The notes beneath the pieces were generated by a model. The model was given only the letters and a program-made list of their open reading frames with translations. It was not told where the DNA came from and searched no databases. A DNA stretch of 64,000 nt from Setoptus koraiensis. Lineage: Eukaryota; Arthropoda. Of this stretch, positions 9,850 to 19,900 are shown piece by piece (position 1 is the first letter of the stretch; the number at the start of each line of letters is the position of its first letter). The position numbers were made by a program, and so were the translations under genes. The stretch covers positions 10,664,001 through 10,728,000 of the forward strand of contig CM106586.1 of NCBI GenBank assembly GCA_048013815.1, read 5' to 3'.

Positions 9850-11022
9850 ATGGCTGTCCATTACAAATTCAAGAACACATTACATTATGACGCCATTAAA
9901 TTTGATGGCGTTTACATCTCTACAGCTGATCTCAAAAATATAATCATTCAACAGAAGAAACTAGTGAAAGGAGATTCAGACCTCAAAATAACCAACGAGG
10001 AGACCGGCAAGAGCTACACAGATGATCAATTGATACCCAAAAACACTTCACTTATAATATCGCGTGTACCATTTCCTCAAACTAATAAACGGGCCAGAGA
10101 TAATGTGTCCCAATCTCCAGCTATCAGAAGCGGTGTTGTAACGAATAGCAATACCAACAATATTAGTAATAATATTAACAATCATTCGAAAAATAGATCA
10201 CACCCCTACAGGTTCAATAATAATAGTAACAATAATAGTACCAATAATAATAATAGTACTAGTTATAATAACAACAACAACAATCATCGTGGTCCGCCCA
10301 AGGAAACTCTCGACAATAACAACTATGAGTCCATGACTGACGAGGAAAGGATGAAACAAATTCAGTTACAATCGACCAGGGACTTTGATCCAACTCGCTA
10401 TGCTCGTGGTGGACGCGGCGGCCACAATCATCATGCCAACTATCCACTACCTCCCGGTTACTCATGCCATAGATGCGGCCTACCTGGTCATCACATTAAA
10501 AATTGTACCTCTAGCTTCAATCATAAAGTAAAATTAAGTAGCGGTATACCCAGAAGCTTCATGATTCCTTCCAGTTCCGATGTAAAAGGTGCAATGATGA
10601 CTCAATCTGGCGAATGGGCTGTGCCTGTTATAGATCATGAAGCTTATAAAGAGTTTAAGAAAGAGAAGGCTCCCTTTTTGGATGAGAACAATGATAATGT
10701 CTCGCCACATACTAAACCTGAAGTGCCTGATTATTTACAATGTTGCATATGCTCTGAATTACTCAATGATGCCGTACTCATCTCGTGCTGTAAGAATAAA
10801 TTTTGTGATGATTGTATTAGAACAAAATTAATTGAGTCAGAAATGCATGAGTGTCCAATGTGTGGCACTAAGGGCATATCGCCGGATTCACTCATATCGA
10901 GTTCGTTTTGGCGTTTAGAAGTTGCCAACTATAACGGTCACGATGCATCAACTAATATTGACAATAGTGAGGACATGCTAGACAAGTTTACTAAATTTCT
11001 AAAATCTCAACAATTAAAATAA
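9850..11022 (+). CDS. RBBP6: RBBP6/Mpe1-like E3 ubiquitin ligase, short form
   Basis: A 390-residue protein. It opens with a ubiquitin-like DWNN domain (about 1-77; VHYKFKNTLHYDAIKFDG matches the family start), then an Asn-rich linker (about 100-160, AAT/AAC microsatellite DNA), a CCHC zinc knuckle near 205-218 (CHRCGLPGHHIKNC) and a RING-type finger near 296-338 (CCICSELLNDA ... CCKNKFCDDC ... CPMC). This is the core order of RBBP6, fly Snama and yeast Mpe1, which act in pre-mRNA 3' end cleavage and polyadenylation and can ubiquitinate substrates. Vertebrate RBBP6 has long RS- and p53/Rb-binding tails; here the protein ends soon after the RING, as in yeast Mpe1. Start chosen at the ATG of MAVHYKF; the open frame begins earlier at 9757. 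The poly(A) signal overlaps the stop codon. Confidence 0.92.
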   Translation: MAVHYKFKNTLHYDAIKFDGVYISTADLKNIIIQQKKLVKGDSDLKITNEETGKSYTDDQLIPKNTSLIISRVPFPQTNKRARDNVSQSPAIRSGVVTNSNTNNISNNINNHSKNRSHPYRFNNNSNNNSTNNNNSTSYNNNNNNHRGPPKETLDNNNYESMTDEERMKQIQLQSTRDFDPTRYARGGRGGHNHHANYPLPPGYSCHRCGLPGHHIKNCTSSFNHKVKLSSGIPRSFMIPSSSDVKGAMMTQSGEWAVPVIDHEAYKEFKKEKAPFLDENNDNVSPHTKPEVPDYLQCCICSELLNDAVLISCCKNKFCDDCIRTKLIESEMHECPMCGTKGISPDSLISSSFWRLEVANYNGHDASTNIDNSEDMLDKFTKFLKSQQLK

Positions 11023-11225
11023 ACATAATAATGAGCGCTTTAGTAATCGGGAAGGCGAAAGAATTTTTGCCTCTCGCTCCTGGCCGAGTGGAGAGAGCCT
11101 CGCCTGATCCCTATTGCGCTTGTTATGTTCAAAAAACGCGCTGAGGTCTCCGAGAATCATTATTGTTTTTGTTTTGACATGTTGATATCAATTTTCTTTC
11201 TCTTGTGCATCGTGTGTCATCCTTC
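10975..11225 (+). repeat. Flank duplicate, copy 1 (RBBP6 3' end plus leader)
   Basis: Two parts match 11793-12015 in the same order. The first is the last bases of RBBP6 with its AATAAA (about 81% over 48 bases). The second is a roughly 100-base leader beginning near 11125 that shares CGCGCTGAGGTCTCCGA and TTTGACATGTTGAT with copy 2 (about 78%). The stretch between the two parts has diverged. Confidence 0.75.
11018..11023 (+). terminator. Poly(A) signal of RBBP6
   Basis: AATAAA overlapping the TAA stop codon of RBBP6. Confidence 0.55.
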
Positions 11226-11309
11226 AAATTTTTTTTACGCTACTTTGAATATATGTCCACTAGAAAGGAAGCAACATAACTTTTTGAAACAAAATATACG
11301 GGAGCATCT

Positions 11310-11726
11310 ATGAGGGCACATGTTTCCTCCGGTCAATTATCTTGTCCGTCCCAACCGCTGGCAGCCGTGTCAGAGAAAACCTACAAGATTTGTGGGACGC
11401 AGGTACGAATGGTGCTCATGCAAATGAAAAACTCGGTGATGCTATGTCTTATGAACGGTGACAATACATCATCATGTCTGGGAGACATGCGGAATTTCAA
11501 CGATCTCAGCATGGGAACAGCAGGTATCAGCTCAACTATTATACCGTCCAGTGAGTCAGCCATTTCGCTTAGTCTAAGCAAGCAAATCAGTCAAAGATTT
11601 TACGCTAAAATGCCGGTGTATGCCTCGTTTACCTGCACCATTCCTAGCAGTCATCCACGCGAGGTGTACATCAAAGAGTTACAACTCAAGGCTGCCGAAT
11701 TCGTAGAATCTCTAAAAAACCTTTAG
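11310..11726 (+). CDS. PSMG4: Proteasome assembly chaperone 4-like, copy B
   Basis: Predicted 138-residue near-duplicate of copy A in the opposite orientation. From QPLAAVSEK to AAEF(V)ESL the two proteins differ at only two positions (Gly/Ser and Ile/Val). The first 13 residues (MRAHVSSGQLSCP) and the end (KNL) come from unrelated local sequence, so both ends of the original gene were lost or replaced. It lies between two copies of an older duplicated intergenic segment: an SNX19-like leader precedes it and an RBBP6-type AATAAA follows at 11838. The open frame is intact, so it may be expressed. It could also be a young non-functional copy kept open by recent conversion. Confidence 0.55.
   Translation: MRAHVSSGQLSCPSQPLAAVSEKTYKICGTQVRMVLMQMKNSVMLCLMNGDNTSSCLGDMRNFNDLSMGTAGISSTIIPSSESAISLSLSKQISQRFYAKMPVYASFTCTIPSSHPREVYIKELQLKAAEFVESLKNL
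11350..11717 (+). repeat. Inverted duplicate, arm B (368 bp)
   Basis: Partner of 8655-9022 in inverted orientation, same length, about five substitutions. Confidence 0.9.
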
Positions 11727-11792
11727 AGAGAGAGAAATGTGTGCAACTGTTGCCTGAATCGCATAGGCTACGAATATCAACCGTTAGTGAGA

Positions 11793-12015
11793 AAACGCCA
11801 GACTAGTTTATTGAATTTCTAAACTCTCGGCAATCCAAATAAACTTAACAGCAGAGTTACATAGTGAGGTACATAGTGATATGGGAAATAAAATAATAAT
11901 ATTTAATCGGTCATATGCTTGCAACATTCAAAATACGCGCTGAGGTCTCCGATGATCATAAGCAATTTTTTGTTTGACATGTTGATGTCAACCTTCTCTC
12001 ACTCGTGAATTGTGT
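11793..12015 (+). repeat. Flank duplicate, copy 2 (RBBP6 3' end relic plus SNX19 leader)
   Basis: Begins with a relic of the RBBP6 3' terminus (GACTAGTTTATTGAATTTCT, compare 10981 onward), continues through AATAAA and ends in the leader with CGCGCTGAGGTCTCCGA just before the SNX19 start codon. Confidence 0.75.
11838..11843 (+). terminator. Duplicated RBBP6-type poly(A) signal behind PSMG4 copy B
   Basis: AATAAA in the duplicated RBBP6 3' end, 112 bases after the copy B stop codon and in the right orientation to serve it. Confidence 0.5.
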
Positions 12016-12059
12016 TGCACTCTTTACCTTTATTTTATTTCCATATTCGTCAAATCAGA

Positions 12060-14839
12060 ATGTCAGACTACCACAAAAGAAGCCTTACACATCGCCTCAA
12101 GGGAGAGAGGTTACGCGAGTCAATCAAAAAACAACGGCTTAAATGTGACCCAATGAGGCAACTGCAACCTGATTTCTCATCACCCAGTTCAATTCCAGCT
12201 TTTGACAACGTCAATGACTTCAAGAAGCAATCTAACATCAGCAAGGAACTGGCAGCTTCCATTAAACTCATGGTCAGTAACATATCAAAATCATTCATCG
12301 TTGGATGGTACGGAGTCGTTAGTCAAACAAATCACGACTTCGTAGCTAGTTGCGATGCACTAATTGAGAATTCCATGTTGAAATTCGCTGAGAGGTGTAC
12401 CAGTTCGCTTGACAAACACAAAGCCGGTCAAATAATAGTAGATCTGTTGCATGATCATATATTCAGTACAAGCAACCAGCAGAAATTGGATTTTATTTCC
12501 AACCAAATTGATCACCATGAGTATGATATATGCGAGAATTTCGTCATTAAACTCTATGATCTATTGTGCAATGAACAATTGCGAGATGTCATTTGGGCTT
12601 CGCATGACGATATCATATCAGTGGAGGGCAATAAATCTAGCAATATGCCACATAACTTGCACAATAGGACATCAGGCTTGTATTCTTTGGTGATCGCTAT
12701 GCTGTCAGAGTCAGTCTTCATGCCAATCGTTGATTCTATTTCATCTCCCATGTGGCTCTATGCAATAATCATATGGTTTTGTGAGCGAGAGGAAGAAGCA
12801 AGAAAGAATTCTACCTCCAGTCAGTGCAATACAAAAACGAACAACAGTCTTGCTGAAAAGAATGCCGATCCTCAGTCACCATGCAACGGACTTCAATTAA
12901 ATGCAGCCTCAGCTGGATGTCCGGCTGAAAACTTCAATTCACAGGAGTGTGGACGGAGTTCATACAATCCCACAATAGTTACTACTAACCTACCAACCAC
13001 AGATAGTGAGAATTCTGTCGATAATTTATCGCAACACCTTCCAATCCATACGAATAGGGATTTCACTCGAGTCAACGACTATCCAGACTTCACACCACAA
13101 TCGAACACTCTGAGTCTGGGAAGTTTGAGTAAAGACCGCGGTTCGCGCTCTCTAGATTTAGAAGAAGGCTTCGATGTAACGTCTGCAATAAACTTCGACG
13201 CGCCTATCTGTGATAGCTTAAAGAGACCCTTAGAAAATATAAAAATATGCTCAACGGAAGAAGTTAAAACTAGCAACTCAACCTATGTGCTATATTGTAT
13301 AACCTATGACGGATTGTTCCATTACAGAGGCTCAGAGACGATCTTCGATGCAGATCAGGAGGCACGAACATCAGAATTATCTGGCAGCCGACAATCTAAC
13401 CTGAACGATGAAAATCAAATAGATCGGAATCAAGTCGATGTTGATGGGCCAGTTTCGTCAACATTCAGCAGGAAACCCTATCGCAAAAGAATTACGATCA
13501 AGAGACGCTTCAGAGAGTTTGTTCTACTTCAACTAAGACTAGAAGAAAACCCTAAAGTTAGACCATATCTTAAAAATATTCCAAAGCCAACCAAACTTAA
13601 AGCTGCAACTCAAAATATATTTTCCATACCCGGAATCACAAATATAAAACTAGACCAATCAACCATCAAATTGAGACAAAGATTTTTGGAACGTTTCCTA
13701 CTATCTTTAAACAATTCACCGTTCATAGCAAACAGTTTTGAATTCAAAGAGTTCTTTTCTTACAACATAGACCCCACCACATTAGTCAACATATCTAAAT
13801 CAAAATCGCTCATACTTCAAGTGAATCTAAACAAAGTTTTTGTAGAGACACTCCGTAGCGCTTTGGCAATAATTAGGGCCTCATTACCAGGTGAGTATCT
13901 ATTGGTAGTTTGTAAATTGTTCACAAAAGGCGAGGCATTCATATCATGAACTCGTATGATCCTTATCCACTCGTTTAAAATGTAGGTGATGAATATCAAT
14001 TAGGATCGAACCATGACCCCGACGCATGGCTTGTAGAGCTTCAGAGGAGTACACTTAGACTGCATGTCCAAACCCGCACTAGTCACTCAAAAATGAATCT
14101 GGAAAAGTTATTAGACTCAAAGTTGATTGCATTGACTATAAATAATCAATCAAGCACTAGAAAAACTGGAATAAAAGATCACGATGCTGATGAGATGATA
14201 TCGAAGGATGACGAACTATTCTACGATGCGTTAAGTGAGGACACATCCACTGAAAAAGGTCCATGCACCAGACCCGCATCTGTTCCTATAGCGGATCGTC
14301 TAATTGATATTATTCATTATGCCTCAAGTGGTGATGCTCAATGTTCTAGAACCAACCTGAATTGGATATCTAGATTTTTGTTAAGTAGAACGATTGAAAG
14401 GTAGTTATGGAATTTTCGGTTAAATATAAACTGAGAGTTACATTTATTCGATTTCACAAACTAATAGAGTCCTATCACTTATGTGTTCTTCAGGTATGTC
14501 AAAATTTGCCTGGACCTAGCTTTCACCGTGGACAATGCCGCTTTTTGCATAGACGGAATCACCAAATCTATTTGGCCCGAAGAAGATGTCCTTCCACCCT
14601 TGGATATTGAAAATGGTACTCTCGAAAAGGCATCAGATCATTTAGCTCGGTTAATCGAGCAGCGGTATCTGAACTTTGCCTTCCTCCCCAAGTCATTCAT
14701 CCATTCCATTATATCTAGAGTCATGAGATTTTATCTGTCTCAAATGTCATCACAGCAGCGCAATAAGTATGTTATCTACTCTTTTTTTAACCAACTCCTA
14801 GATGAATTGAAGAGGACAGGCTCAGGAGTCAGGCTGTGA
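12060..14839 (+). CDS. SNX19: Sorting nexin 19 homologue (PXA-PX-Nexin C)
   Basis: Three exons, 12060-13890, 13986-14400 and 14494-14839, give an uninterrupted 863-residue protein. Both introns have GT donors (GTGAGTATC and GTAGTTATG) and AG acceptors, and both reading phases fit. Domains: a PXA domain at about 60-250, a long low-complexity linker, a PX domain at about 405-570 with the RRFREF phosphoinositide-binding motif and a following IPKPTK proline loop, and a C-terminal Nexin-C domain across exons 2-3 with TKSIWPEEDVLPPL, which matches the ESIWPGGVLP motif of human SNX19. SNX19 tethers endolysosomes to the ER. The membrane helices that precede PXA in vertebrate SNX19 are not visible; the first residues are basic. 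There is no RGS domain, which separates it from SNX13/14/25. The last 18 bases overlap the BCAS2-like gene tail to tail. Confidence 0.88.
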
Positions 14840-15223
14840 TGACCGTTGCTTCTGAACCAGCTCGTCAATGGCATGTTTGAGAATAAAATTTGTCTCGACC
14901 TGCTGCTTCCACTCATTTTGGAGGTGTTCAATTTTTTCCTCGAATTTTATTTGCGAAGCCTTCCTGGCCAAGTTGACATCGTTGATTGATTGTTGAACTT
15001 TGTCTAGCCTCTTGTTCAAAGTATCCATAATCTCCTCTAGGCATCCTATATACTGTTTGTATGATTCGGCGGAATATTTTTTCATTAAGACAAGATTGTC
15101 TGATTGATCTCGCAGATATTCAACATTTGAGCCTAATTTGCGATAGCACTCAAGCCATGTCTCAAATTTGTCCGCTTCGCCGGGTTCTGGCAGTGACACA
15201 CCGCTGACCTCTTGTTCGCTCAT
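14822..15223 (-). CDS. BCAS2: BCAS2/SPF27-like splicing factor, short
   Basis: A 133-residue, mostly coiled-coil protein. From VSLPEPGEADKFETWLECYRK onward it parallels human BCAS2 (ELPAP ... W ECV), with NLVLMKKY matching NLELM, a KxYxxxL spacing, INDVNLARKASQ matching IQDLNWQRKNMQ, and NEWKQQVETNFILKHAI matching the final helix. BCAS2/SPF27 is a core subunit of the Prp19 (NineTeen) complex of the spliceosome. Human BCAS2 has about 90 more N-terminal residues; none are visible upstream here, where the frame runs to 15283 only from a TTG. Either an upstream exon was missed or the N-terminal half is lost. The start at 15223 is the first ATG. The 3' end overlaps the SNX19 CDS by 18 bases. Confidence 0.6.
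   Translation of the reverse strand: MSEQEVSGVSLPEPGEADKFETWLECYRKLGSNVEYLRDQSDNLVLMKKYSAESYKQYIGCLEEIMDTLNKRLDKVQQSINDVNLARKASQIKFEEKIEHLQNEWKQQVETNFILKHAIDELVQKQRSSQPDS
14882..14887 (+). terminator. Poly(A) signal of SNX19 inside BCAS2 CDS
   Basis: AATAAA 43 bases after the SNX19 stop, antisense within the BCAS2-like coding region. Confidence 0.5.
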
Positions 15224-15924
15224 GTCGACTGTCTCCGAGGTCTGTCGTTGTTTTATTGAAATACTAAAGACTAGATGTAACAATCTTTCTAGGTAAAAGA
15301 GATGGATACTGCTGGGAAACTCTAGTCCTCAGTGAGAATCTCCGACAAGTGAACCAAACATGACCGACCGGGTACCATCACTCAATGACTGAGCGCTAAA
15401 TTTGAATATGATTTGGAAAAAAAATCTTCCCCGAAAACGAAAAAAAGAAAATATTTTTCGCAAAATATCCGCTAAAACAGTAGTGAAATTATCGACTTGG
15501 AAGATATTCTTGAGAAAAAATGACAAGTGACATCAATTGACAACTTTTTCTGTCTGTCTGGGATTCCATGCAAGTTGCAAATGCCGAATGGCCAAACAAA
15601 AGATTTGGTTGGTTAGCACACTTTGTGAGCCGTTCTTAGAGAGCCCTCTTCAGGACATACTCTAAAGTGCACGTACAACCTGTACTTAAGAACCCTATGG
15701 TCCAGTGGCTGATGCATTGTGGAATGCACTTACCCTCCACAACGCTTGCATATATATATCATGTCATGTTCGACACCCATCATGTTGGGACCATTGTGAA
15801 TAGATTCACAATACGCGTTTGGCAACCATTTTCACTGTATATTATCTAATTGTATTATAGCAATTGACACTTCTTATTACTTAATACTATTTATCAATAT
15901 CAACTATTAACATAAATAACAAGC
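15224..15924. other. Divergent spacer BCAS2 / Bcl-2 gene
   Basis: AT-rich spacer. It holds the promoters of two divergent genes, and a tRNA-like box pair (see 15690-15790). No other gene supported. Confidence 0.45.
15690..15790 (+). repeat. Possible degenerate tRNA-like or SINE-head sequence
   Basis: TGGTCCAGTGG (about 15699) fits a Pol III A box, and GTTCGACACCC (about 15768) fits most of a B box, at plausible spacing. A perfect 7-bp stem, TTGTGGA with TCCACAA, lies between. A full cloverleaf does not fold: the loop is too long and the acceptor ends do not pair. It may be chance or a decayed tRNA-derived element. Confidence 0.25.
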
Positions 15925-16675
15925 ATGAACGAAGAGGTCGATAATGCAAGAATCCATAAATTCACTATTTATATAGTCAACAGCTTTATGAGGTCACAAT
16001 TGCTCGAAAGAGGCTATACCTGGGAACCAAAAGATAACAACAATGATAGAGAATTCAAAGAAATCAGAGAATATATCAAAATAACTAGGATAATGGAAAC
16101 GCTACACGTACTAGTTAAGGAATTGCGTGCTTTTACCCGAAACAATGAACATTTTCCTAGAATTGTATCACTGTTAGATGATATCCACCCTGAGGGGGCC
16201 CATGATGCCTTCAATACCATTTCAGATGAATTGTTCTCCGATGGAATAGGGTGGTCGCACATTGTGACATTACTTGTTTTTGGTCAAGAACTAGCCATTA
16301 ACTGTATAGAAAACAGAAATGACGACATGGTCGATCGCATTGCTAGTTGGATGTCATCCTATATTAATCTCAAACTTTCCGAATGGATTAGAAACCAAGG
16401 CGGATGGGTAAGTGTCAAGCAATGATGTAGTTTGCGAAATCAAATAGATCTTTCAATATGTACACATTATTGTCATATCTGACCAATTACTCTTAACTAC
16501 TTACTTATTCTCATCTCTTATATCTTTTTCACAGGAGAGCGTTAGACGTTTCGCCTCAGAACGACCCGCGCCCCAGAACCAAAATAAATCACTCAAGATA
16601 TTTTGTGGTCTAGCAGCTACAGTATTTATGCTGGGCTTCACACTTCTCTACTCAAAACTCCGAAAAGAACTATGA
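15925..16675 (+). CDS. Bcl-2 family apoptosis regulator
   Basis: Two exons, 15925-16407 and 16535-16675, give 207 residues; the donor is GTAAGT after Trp and the acceptor TTTTTCACAG, phase 0. The BH1 motif is clear (ELFSDGIGWSHIVTLLVFG) as is BH2 (WIRNQGGW), and the second exon supplies a C-terminal membrane anchor (about 180-200) followed by a basic end (KLRKEL). A BH3-like helix near residues 55-70 (METLHVLVKELRAF) lacks the usual Gly-Asp pair. Without a search I cannot say whether it is pro-survival or Bax/Bok-like; BH1-BH2 plus tail anchor fits either. It acts on mitochondrial or ER membranes. Confidence 0.88.
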
Positions 16676-16847
16676 TCAATATTTTTATAATCATGAAAAC
16701 GGCCCAACTAGAATGTCCAAGGATAGAATCTCAAGTTGTGAAACGACTGCTATCATTTTCCATCAATAGAATCAAACTTATGTTTGAGCACCCATTCCTC
16801 GTGAGGCATCTACAGAATTATAAATAAGCTTGGTCATCCGGTGCTCT

Positions 16848-16853
16848 AATAAA
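16848..16853 (+). terminator. Poly(A) signal of Bcl-2 gene
   Basis: AATAAA 172 bases after the stop codon; the NAT10 signal in the other direction lies only 43 bases on. Confidence 0.5.
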
Positions 16854-16896
16854 TATAGTTTTATAGAAAAAAGCGAACCTTTTTGTCAAGCGTCTC

Positions 16897-16902
16897 TTTA
16901 TT
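16897..16902 (-). terminator. Poly(A) signal of NAT10
   Basis: TTTATT on the + strand (AATAAA on the minus strand), 26 bases after the NAT10 stop. Confidence 0.5.
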
Positions 16903-16928
16903 CCATTCTCGATGCTGATTTGATACAA

Positions 16929-19900
16929 TCATGTTTTTTTGATTTTCTTTTTGAATTTCTTTTTCTCTCTTATTGACGTATGCTTAGATTTCTTATCGAT
17001 TTTCTTGTGGATTTTTCTCTTGATCTTGGACTTGAGATTAACTTTATCAATTGGTGCATCACCAACAAGTGCGCTCACTTCGTTGTCCACTTTTTTCTTT
17101 GGAACTGAAATTATAGATTTACCTGGATTTGACTTCAGAGCTTTATCCCACTCATGATCATCATCTTTGATTGTGAAATTTTCGAAGTATTTCGCCGTCA
17201 ACTTGGAGGCTTTTTTAATTTCCTTCTTGTTGTCCTTATTGATCTTTCTTGCGGCCTGGTTTAATTCATCAGCTAATGATTGACGAAGCGGCTCTAAGTC
17301 TGGCAATTCTTTCTGAGTTGGTAGGACAGATTCTAATTCTTTCTCAATGGCTCTCTCTTCTATGCTTCTTAAATAAGTGGTAATTTTTCTAATCGCACGA
17401 TTGAAAAGTCCTAACACTTGAGTTGCCTCAAGCGATAAAACTCTGGCCGTTTGGTCGACATTTCTACCTTGCACTCCCATACACAACAATATACAGGCTT
17501 GGACAGCAGATAAGTCGACACTTGAAGGCAGCCAATCAAGAAAATACAGTTTGGATATTCTCAATAGCAAAGGAACTATTTGGTGGTAATCAGAGAGTGA
17601 TCTAGAATATAGGTCTAGTATACCTAACTTTCGTGGTGTAAGGAAAAATCTACGCAATTCCTCCCTTGTCAACTCAGAAGCATCTGGCGATTTCTTTGTA
17701 CTTTTGCTCCTCAAGATACCGAGTGACAGATTGGGACTAAACTCTCTAAACTGATGAACAAGGAATTCGAAGAAATCATTCCGAAACTCTTCGTAAAACG
17801 CACTTAACCAGTCTTCAGGTTGTCTCTCTTTCAATTCCGAATTAACATTGTCTGTAGCTTCAAGGGCTTCGTCCTCATCGATACCCAATCTCTTGAGCAT
17901 GATACAACTATGCTCACCTGTAAGATCGCTAGCTGTTTGCCGTAAGTATACAGGAACATAACCGTTTCGTTTCCAGAATTTAAACAATTCTTGTGTCAGA
18001 CCGAAAGAAACACCCATGTAATCAAGCTTTTCGGCCTTTCGTTCATCAAGGCTCATCAACAGAGGTGGCAAGTCAGTTCTAGGTTCAAACTTGGTATCAT
18101 CTCCATCTTCGGCCGAGTCATTATCAACTTCCGCTTCTTGAGCAAGTCCATTTGATGAGTGATTGTGGTCCTTCTTTTTTGATTTTTTTTCATTCTGCTC
18201 GCTTTCACTAAGGTCCATTTTATCTGTTTGCTCATCTAGAGTCACATCACACTTTCCTGCATAATAGTCTTGTATTAGCTGCAGGGCTCGCGAACCGTAA
18301 CCCATTTTTTGATAATTAGGATTAGTTGCAATTCGTACAACTCTGGCACCGGAAAGAGAGGCGAAGTTGTCATCATTGAATTGTCTAGATATAGTCCAAG
18401 GTATAAGGTCTCCAGCAGCAGGTCTTTTACCTCTCACTAAAGAGTTCATTATTGACTCTCGTGATATTTCACCTTCGAGGCAAATTTGAACAAAGCACAA
18501 AACTTCTGGTAACTGAGTCTTTTTTTTGCTGGGCGCAAGCAAGCAAAATAGATGGTGCGCTGGTGCATCAGATATCATTTGTAGATCATTCGGCGTATTC
18601 TTATAGTGAGATGCCACGTATAGTGCCATGAGATGATGCAGAAATTCCTCCGAAGATTTATGATAACTGAAGAGGGTATCTCTATTAATATAGTACAGTT
18701 GACAATCATCTGGGACGGGACAACCAGAATGCCAAGGCAACTCACAAATTGTTGCATCCAAACATAAGAGACTGTTGAGCCACTTTTCGACCGGATCGTT
18801 AGCACGATAACGGATAGGTTCTTCGAGAACTAGCTCGTTCAAGAGGCGGGAACTCATAAGTTGATCACTACTGTTGGAGGTAGCTGTATTTTGGCGAAGT
18901 TGATTCAAAAGTTTGAGAGACAAAGATCGTCCAGTTCCTTCGTAACCGTTCACTGTGGAAGACAGAAAAACTAGATGGCACCCAAGGAATGATTTAACGA
19001 TCGGTAAAGGTATAGCAGCAGCCTCATCTATTACAAATAGATTCGCCAATTGTATGGACAATTTGTTCTGGGATGCCTCTATGGGATCAATATACTGAAT
19101 AGTTTGATTATGGTCCTTAAAGACATTGATTCTAATGATTGCCTTATTATGATCTTGATCTAGAGACCTGATGACGTTGTAGTCGTGGTGCTCAGTGAGG
19201 TGGACAGCCTCCAGGCCCTTGATAACAAACTCGAAGAGGGTGTGCAAATTTTCAGGTGTAGGCGATGTCACATAGATATTGGAAAAACCGTGAGCAATAG
19301 CAGACGCTATAGATAGTCCCAGAGCGGCCGATTTTCCTCTTCCTCTTGCAGCGGTCAAAGATATAGTGGATCGCACGGTTTTCTTCGATAGGGCCTCTGT
19401 GAATTTGATGACTGCATTAGCTTGATCAACTGTCTTACACAGAGCAACTAGAGATTCCAGCGGTTGTTTATTAGCAATGGACTCACGCAATTTCAGTAAC
19501 TCCGGGTTTGTTGCTGAGAAGTCTTGCTTGGGTTCTAGTTTCAAATCTAATATGTGTGAACAAATTGGTAATATGTTGAATTTATCGTCAATAATACAAC
19601 TAGTCTTACAATCCATGAGTGACAAAATGAACCGTTCATTGAATCTTGATACAACATCTTGATGAGACTCTGTCCTGTATCTCGCATGCACGTCCATGGA
19701 CATAGTATACAGCTGTCTCAGGGAGTTCAGTGTGTTCAATAGTATTATCACCAGACCGCCGCCCTCGACTGTTTCAATGGTTCGCGCGAGGATGTTTGGT
19801 TGCATGGCTTCAAAGTCTTGAAGAACGACCATTCCAAATGTTTGGCCAAGTATCCGATGTGTCTCATTGTAATAGCACCATCTAACATTAGCGGCTGCTA

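Noticed and set aside
15224-15283. N-terminal extension of the BCAS2-like frame
   Set aside because: The frame opens from a TTG and the added 20 residues show no BCAS2 similarity.
15667-15849. 60-residue plus-strand frame in the BCAS2/Bcl-2 spacer
   Set aside because: No domain and it crosses the tRNA-like box region; chance is the simplest explanation.
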